A DNA stretch of 64,000 bases from Actinophytocola oryzae (lineage in GTDB: Bacteria > Actinomycetota > Actinomycetes > Mycobacteriales > Pseudonocardiaceae): NCBI RefSeq assembly GCF_004364325.1, contig NZ_SOCP01000010.1:186001-250000 (forward strand). The letters run 5' to 3'. The notes beneath the pieces are model-generated. The model saw only the letters and a program-made list of their open reading frames with translations, ran no database searches and had not been told where the DNA came from. Of this stretch, positions 59,807 through 64,000 are shown one piece after another (the first letter of the stretch is position 1; every line of letters starts with the position of its first letter). The translations under genes and the position numbers were made by a program.

Positions 59807-60642
59807 GTGAGCCCGCCGAACAGGTCCGTCGCGGCACCCTCCGCGGGGCCGCGTCCCAACAGGTAGAACTCGGCGGGCGGGATGGGCTGCGCGATCCCGT
59901 TGGACAGGGCGTAGGCGCGCTCGCCCTCGCCGCCGTGCCAGACGGTGATCTGCGTCGGGTGTGCCGCCATGGCCCGCATCTTGACCGAGAGCGCCTCGGC
60001 CGTGTCGACGACCGTGGTGATCACGTCGTCATCGGTGACGGGCAGCTCGTCCGGCTCCGGCAGGCGGAACGGCAGGTCCGCGTACCCGGCCAGCGCCGCG
60101 ACACCGGCCTCGGTGGCCCCGCGGGACGTGACGGCGAAGAACACCCGGTCGACGCCGTCGCAGGCGGCCATGGTGACCTCGTGCGCGCGGACGTGGTCGG
60201 GGTGGCCGTAGCCGCCGTCCGGCCCGTAGGTGATCACGACCTGGGGTCTGACCCGCTCGACGACCTCGGCGAGCGCGGCGGCCTGCTCGTCCAGGTCACC
60301 CGAGGCGAACGCCCTGGGGTGCCGGTTGGCCTCGGTCCCGGCCATCCCGGAGTCCCGCCAGCGGCCGACGCCGCCGAGCCAGCGGTGGTCGGACACACCG
60401 AGCGCCGAGCAGGCGGCCCGCAGCTCGCCGATGCGGTACCCGCCGAGCTGGTCGGCCGCGTCCGAGGCCAGCGACCGCAGGCTGGGCGGGATGACCTCGC
60501 CCTCCTCGCCCAACGTGCACGTGACCAGCGTGACCTGCACGCCGGCGGCCGCGTACCGCGCGATCGTGCCGCCGGTCCAGAGGCTCTCGTCGTCGGGATG
60601 CGCGTGCACGAGTAACAGGCGCGGCGCGGCGGTAAGCGTCAT
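59803..60642 (-). CDS. mshB: GlcNAc-Ins deacetylase (mycothiol biosynthesis)
   Basis: A 279-residue zinc deacetylase that converts GlcNAc-Ins to GlcN-Ins, the second step of mycothiol synthesis. The AHPDDESLW motif (residues 14-22) and the third zinc ligand in GGYGHPDHVRAHE near 145 are intact. The R-S-L-A-S...DQLGGYRIGEL region separates MshB from Mca. ATG 60642 overlaps a TGA of degraded upstream coding sequence. Its normal upstream neighbour has been rearranged: remnants of a permease gene and a short inverted-repeat element now precede it. Confidence 0.94.
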   Translation of the reverse strand: MTLTAAPRLLLVHAHPDDESLWTGGTIARYAAAGVQVTLVTCTLGEEGEVIPPSLRSLASDAADQLGGYRIGELRAACSALGVSDHRWLGGVGRWRDSGMAGTEANRHPRAFASGDLDEQAAALAEVVERVRPQVVITYGPDGGYGHPDHVRAHEVTMAACDGVDRVFFAVTSRGATEAGVAALAGYADLPFRLPEPDELPVTDDDVITTVVDTAEALSVKMRAMAAHPTQITVWHGGEGERAYALSNGIAQPIPPAEFYLLGRGPAEGAATDLFGGLT

Positions 60643-60690
60643 CAGTGGTCCGTATCCGTGGGTCCAGCCAGGCGGTCAAGGATATCCGCG
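60643..60690 (-). repeat. Diverged second copy of an oppB 3' end
   Basis: Minus-strand sequence here can be read as LTAWLDPRIRTTD, the same C-terminal peptide as in the permease remnant at 60849-60890. The nucleotide match (CCTGGCTGGACCC and GATAC/AATAC parts) shows a common origin, but the copy has a one-base shift relative to its own upstream DNA. It directly abuts the mshB start. Confidence 0.6.
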
Positions 60691-60725
60691 CTCGTTAGCC
60701 CGATCAGGGCAACCCGGCGGCCGGG

Positions 60726-60852
60726 CTAGTCCCAATGCCGGTCGTTTAAGCCAGTGCAAGATCAACTCGACGATCGGCGACCAGCGGAAACAGGCGCGAC
60801 CAAGATCCACAAGCAGACCCTTGGCGATCTAAACAACCGGCATTGGGGCTAG
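60726..60852. mobile_element. MITE-like element with 19-bp inverted ends and CTAG duplication
   Basis: Inverted ends TCCCAATGCCGGTCGTTTA (60730-60748) and the complement of 60830-60848 (CCCCAATGCCGGTTGTTTA) differ at two of 19 positions. Both are flanked outside by CTAG (60726-60729 and 60849-60852), a target duplication known for some IS5-type elements. The 119-bp body has no open frame. It lies between the two copies of the oppB 3' end. A non-autonomous transposon derivative is the simplest reading. Confidence 0.65.
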
Positions 60853-61581
60853 TCCGTAGTACGTATTCTCGGGTCCAGCCAGGCCGTGAGGATGTCGACC
60901 ACCATCAGGGCGACCACGAACAACGCGACCGAGTACACCGCGACCGCGACCATCACCGGGTGGTTGTTGGAGCCCCCGGGTCAGCGTCACGGTGAACGCC
61001 AGCGCGCCGAACCCGAGCGTGATCGCGGGCAGGACCAGGTTCTGCAGCCACGTCGTCTCGATGCCGACGGAGCGGGGAATCAGCGGGAAGGCCTCCCAGC
61101 CGAACACCGACACCCCTGACAGGGCGTTCCGCAGCGACACGCCGATCACGAACAGCGGCACCGAGGTGACCACGACCGCCACGGCCGTGATCACGATGTC
61201 CGCGAACGAGTGGCGGAACCAGGCCGCGAGGATGCCGAGCGTGACACCGAAGACGACCTGGATCGCCATCGCGGCGAGCGCGAGCCGCAGCGTGTTCGGC
61301 GCCGTCTCCGCGAGCATGTCGATGATCGGGCGGCGGTTCCTGAAGTCGATGCCGAGGTCGCCGGTCGCCAGGTTCACCACGAAGTGGAAGTACCGGACGA
61401 CCAGCGGCTGGTCCAGGCCGAACGTCTCGTTCAGCAGCGCCCGCGTCTTCGGGTCCTGCATGCGCGGCCCGATCATCCGGAACGGGTCGCCCCACTCCGT
61501 CGCCGCGACGAGCGCGCCGAAGGAGGTCACGAGGATGACGAGGACCGCCCGCGCCACCCGCCTGGCCAGGAACTTCCCCAT
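60849..61581 (-). pseudogene. Degraded oligopeptide ABC permease (OppB/DppB type)
   Basis: The first about 200 residues are an intact start of a DppB-type permease (MGKFLARRVARAVLVILV, GLDQPLVVRYFHFV, GDLGIDFRNRRP, NTLRLALAAMAIQV). After AFTVTLTRG the frame changes, and the C-terminal NNHPVMVAVAVYSVALFVV...DILTAWLDPRIRTTD follows. The EAA loop and the helices between, about 85-90 residues in normal proteins, are missing. The final stop TAG is provided by the end of the inverted-repeat element. GGGAGG precedes ATG 61581. The product should be non-functional. Confidence 0.75.
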
Positions 61582-61611
61582 GGGACCTCCCGGCCGCGGC
61601 GGGCTACGCGG

Positions 61612-62673
61612 TCAGGCGCGCACCACCTCGCGGAGCGAGGCGTAGTGGCAGGCCGCCTGGTGGCCCTGCGCACCCGGCACGTCGTACAGGGGCGGTGGCT
61701 CCTCGACGCACTTGCGCTGCTCGGACTCGGACAGCTGCTCGAACTTCCAGCACCGCGTGCGGAACCGGCACCCCGACGGCGGGTTGGCCGGGTTCGGCAC
61801 GTCACCGCGGAGCACGATGCGCTCCCGCTGACGCTCCAGCCTCGGGTCCGGGATCGGCACGGCCGAGATCAGCGCCTGCGTGTACGGGTGGTGGGGCCGG
61901 TCGAACAGCTCGTCGCGCTCGGCGATCTCCACCACGCTGCCCAGGTACATGACCGCGACGCGGTCGGCGATGTGCCGCACCACGGACAGGTCGTGCGCGA
62001 TGAACAGGTACGTCAGCCCCAGCTCGTCCTGCAGGTCCTCCAGCAGGTTCACGATCTGGGCCTGGATGGACACGTCCAGCGCGGACACCGGCTCGTCCAG
62101 CACGATGAACTTGGGGTTCATCGCGATGGCGCGGGCGATGCCGATGCGCTGGCGCTGGCCGCCGGAGAACTCGTGCGGGTAGCGGTCCGCGTACTCCTCG
62201 GCCAGGCCGACCGTGTCCAGCAGGGTGTTGATGGTCTTGCGGCTCGACTCCTGGCCGAGCAGCTGGAACTTCTCGGCCAGGGTCTGGCGGATCGTCATGC
62301 GCGGGTTCAGCGACGCGTACGGGTCCTGGAAGACGATCTGCATGTCCCGCCGGGCCCTGCGCAGCTCCTGCTTGCCGAGCGCGGTGACGTCGACGCCGTC
62401 CAGCACCACCCGCCCGCTCGTCGGCTCCAGCAGGCGCAGGATCGCCCGCGCGGTCGTCGACTTGCCGCAGCCCGACTCGCCGACGAGCGCGACCGTCTGT
62501 CCCCGGTGGATGTCGATGCTGACCCCGTCGACCGCCTTGACCTGGCCGATCGTGCGCTTGAGGAACACGCCGGAGCGGATGGGGAAGTGCTTGACGAGGT
62601 TGTTGATCTGGAGCATCGGCTCGCCGGCGGGCTCCACCGTGCCGACCCCGCCCTGTCCGTCTGCCTGCGTCAC
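61612..62673 (-). CDS. Oligopeptide ABC transporter ATP-binding protein (OppF type)
   Basis: A 353-residue ATPase. Walker A is GESGCGKST near residue 70, the signature FSGGQRQRIGIARA near 165, Walker B KFIVLDEPVSALD near 188, and the H-loop AHDLS. It has the Opp/Dpp C-terminal extension with the Cys cluster CRFRTRCW...KC...C that can bind an Fe-S cluster in this family. GTG 62673 overlaps the oppD stop (GTGA). It energises uptake of peptides or similar solutes together with OppD. Confidence 0.92.
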   Translation of the reverse strand: MTQADGQGGVGTVEPAGEPMLQINNLVKHFPIRSGVFLKRTIGQVKAVDGVSIDIHRGQTVALVGESGCGKSTTARAILRLLEPTSGRVVLDGVDVTALGKQELRRARRDMQIVFQDPYASLNPRMTIRQTLAEKFQLLGQESSRKTINTLLDTVGLAEEYADRYPHEFSGGQRQRIGIARAIAMNPKFIVLDEPVSALDVSIQAQIVNLLEDLQDELGLTYLFIAHDLSVVRHIADRVAVMYLGSVVEIAERDELFDRPHHPYTQALISAVPIPDPRLERQRERIVLRGDVPNPANPPSGCRFRTRCWKFEQLSESEQRKCVEEPPPLYDVPGAQGHQAACHYASLREVVRA

Positions 62674-63713
62674 GAGCTCGCCCTCTCCTCGAAAGCCATC
62701 GCCACCCGGTCACTGTGCACGCACGCCGCGCGGTGCGCTGAGCCGTTCACCGGCACCAGCGCCGGCACCTGCGGCAGACACGCCTCCGTCGCGAAGACGC
62801 AGCGGGGGTGGAACGGGCAGCCCTCCGGCACCCGCGCCAGTGACGGCGGGATGCCCTTGATCGGCTGGAGTCTCGCCTGCCGTTTCTGGTCCATCCTGGG
62901 CAGGCTGGCCAGCAGGCCGTAGGTGTAGGCGTGCCGTGGCGAGTAGAAGATCTCGTCCGCGGTGCCGGACTCGACGATCCGACCCGCGTACATCACGTTG
63001 ATCCGGTTCGCGTAGGACGCGACCACGCCGAGATCGTGCGTGATCAGCACGATCGCGGTGTTGCGGTCCTCCTGGAGCTTCTGCAGCAGGGCCATGATCT
63101 GCGCCTGCACGGTCACGTCCAGCGCGGTGGTCGGCTCGTCGGCCAGCAGCACGTGCGGGTCGTTGGCCAGCGCCATCGCGATCATCGCGCGCTGGCGCAT
63201 ACCACCGGAGAACTCGTGCGGGTACTGGTTGAGCCGCACCGCCGGGTTCGGGATGCCGACCTCGCCGAGCAGGTCGAGCGCACGCTTCTTCGCGACGGCC
63301 TTGGACACGTCCTGGTGCACGCGGACCATCTCGGCGATCTGGTCGCCGACCTTGAACACGGGGTTCAGCGCGGTCAGCGGGTCCTGGAAGATCATCGAGA
63401 TCTGGCTGCCGCGCAGCTTGCGCTGCTGCTTCTCGGGCATCTTCAGCAGCGACCGGCCGCGCAGGAACACGTCGCCGGACGGGAAGGTCGCGGGCGGCGA
63501 CGGCACGAGGCCCAGGATCGTCATGGCCGACACCGACTTGCCGGAGCCGGACTCGCCGACGATCGCGAGGGTCTCGCCCTCGTTGACGTGCCACGAGACG
63601 CCGTCGACGGCCTTGACCACGCCGAAGTCGGTCTTGAAGTGGACCCGTAGGTCGCGTACCTCCAGCAGGGGCGCGGGGGCCCCGTCGAGGTCGATGTCGG
63701 CTGCGCCGGTCAT
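62670..63713 (-). CDS. Oligopeptide ABC transporter ATP-binding protein (OppD type)
   Basis: A 347-residue ATPase with Walker A GESGSGKSV near residue 53, Q-loop, signature FSGGMRQRAMIAMA near 167, Walker B HVLLADEPTTALD near 188, H-loop THDLG, and the Opp-type C-terminal PRHAYTYGLLASLPR and CPFHPRCVFATEAC parts. It is paired with the OppF-type gene by a 4-nt overlap and lies 36 nt after the permease at the window edge. The order (oppC)-oppD-oppF is normal. Confidence 0.92.
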   Translation of the reverse strand: MTGAADIDLDGAPAPLLEVRDLRVHFKTDFGVVKAVDGVSWHVNEGETLAIVGESGSGKSVSAMTILGLVPSPPATFPSGDVFLRGRSLLKMPEKQQRKLRGSQISMIFQDPLTALNPVFKVGDQIAEMVRVHQDVSKAVAKKRALDLLGEVGIPNPAVRLNQYPHEFSGGMRQRAMIAMALANDPHVLLADEPTTALDVTVQAQIMALLQKLQEDRNTAIVLITHDLGVVASYANRINVMYAGRIVESGTADEIFYSPRHAYTYGLLASLPRMDQKRQARLQPIKGIPPSLARVPEGCPFHPRCVFATEACLPQVPALVPVNGSAHRAACVHSDRVAMAFEERASS

Positions 63714-63749
63714 CTGGGTACTTCTCCTAGTGGTGGGAGCGTTCCGGCA

Positions 63750-64000
63750 CTACCGGAGCTTCGGGTCCAGCGAGTCACGCAGGCCGTCGGCGACGAACGC
63801 GAAGGCGAGGGTCGTGATGCAGATCGCGGCACTCGGGAAGATCCACAGGTAGTCCTTGCCCGCGACCTGCACCTGCTCGATGCCCTGGTTGATCAGGCGA
63901 CCCCACTCCGGGGTGTCCGGCGGCACGCCGACGCCGAGGTAGGCGAGCGAGGCCATCGCGACGACCGCGACGCCGATGCTGGTGAACGAGTAGATGAACA
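63750..64000 (-). CDS. Oligopeptide ABC permease (OppC/DppC type), 3' part
   Basis: The C-terminal 83 residues of a DppC-type permease; the 5' part lies beyond the window. Visible are ASLAYLGVGVPPDTPEWGRLINQG, typical of the periplasmic loop after the EAA region, then a transmembrane helix WIFPSAAICITTLAFAFVADGLRDSLDPKLR at the end. It is intact as far as can be seen and forms one operon with the OppD- and OppF-type genes. Confidence 0.9.
   Translation of the reverse strand, partial: FIYSFTSIGVAVVAMASLAYLGVGVPPDTPEWGRLINQGIEQVQVAGKDYLWIFPSAAICITTLAFAFVADGLRDSLDPKLR

Overview
The window is a high-GC actinobacterial chromosome segment. Two mycothiol genes (mca, mshB), menaquinone genes next to a mannosyltransferase-like gene, a class II fumarase/GlpX pair, a DivIVA-like protein and a glucosyl-3-phosphoglycerate synthase all point to the Mycobacteriales/Pseudonocardiales. 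Gene order follows three Mycobacterium tuberculosis blocks from memory of that genome: roughly Rv0557-Rv0561c, Rv1074c-Rv1100 and Rv1170-Rv1211. The absence of mycobacterial mycolate/PE genes and the non-mycobacterial insertions make a Pseudonocardiaceae member (Lentzea/Saccharothrix/Actinosynnema-like) the best guess; that is inference.

Layout. 0-3.8 kb: phenylacetyl-CoA epoxidase operon paaABCDE. 3.9-8.5 kb: GT4 mannosyltransferase-like gene, menG, a DUF4328 membrane protein, menJ-type reductase, histidine phosphatase. 8.5-20 kb: DUF3060 lipoprotein, thiolase, SGNH hydrolase, cbs, pra, metB (transsulfuration), hppD with its Lrp/AsnC regulator, greA, DUF4307, mca. 20-27 kb: an insertion relative to the mycobacterial order, with a beta-lactamase-fold hydrolase/histidine kinase/response regulator operon and a 1303-residue secreted VWA-Calx-beta protein. 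27-33 kb: a YyaL-type thioredoxin-domain protein, then a decayed accessory patch (MFS, LysR and other gene remnants) next to a low-GC two-gene module: an OLD-like AAA ATPase and a DUF4276/TOPRIM-like protein. This module is the best candidate for an under-described, probably defensive, system. 33-41 kb: hemolysin III, CoA-binding protein, uppS, phoH2, DUF998, guaB1, ATP-dependent DNA ligase. 41-50 kb: a MerR-PP2C fusion, a MocR regulator with a divergent EamA exporter, fumarase, a ferredoxin-NADP reductase-like flavoprotein, two L,D-transpeptidases, glpX and DUF4245. 50-55 kb: tag, DivIVA-like, gpgS, folP2, LOG family, NADAR, a broken hicA and a lipoprotein. 55-60.6 kb: lysine/peptidoglycan genes dapE, dapD, dapC, plus a CHAD protein, fdxC and mshB. 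60.6-64 kb: a degraded oppB, a short inverted-repeat element, oppF, oppD and the end of oppC.

Two themes connect genes. First, many starts (paaA, menG, metB, uppS, guaB1, mocR, LOG, dapE, dapD, CHAD) sit 6-8 nt after a TANNNT hexamer, the layout of leaderless transcripts. At dapE/dapD two such elements overlap in a 23-nt divergent gap. Second, the DNA ligase, the NADAR protein and the DivIVA-tag pair are preceded by TTGTCRGTG-like boxes, 8 nt before a NANNNT hexamer. This is the RecA-independent (PafBC) DNA-damage promoter of mycobacteria, and it suggests a local damage regulon that includes a putative DNA de-ADP-ribosylase.

No rRNA, tRNA or CRISPR array was recognised. All readings are by eye; no database search was possible.
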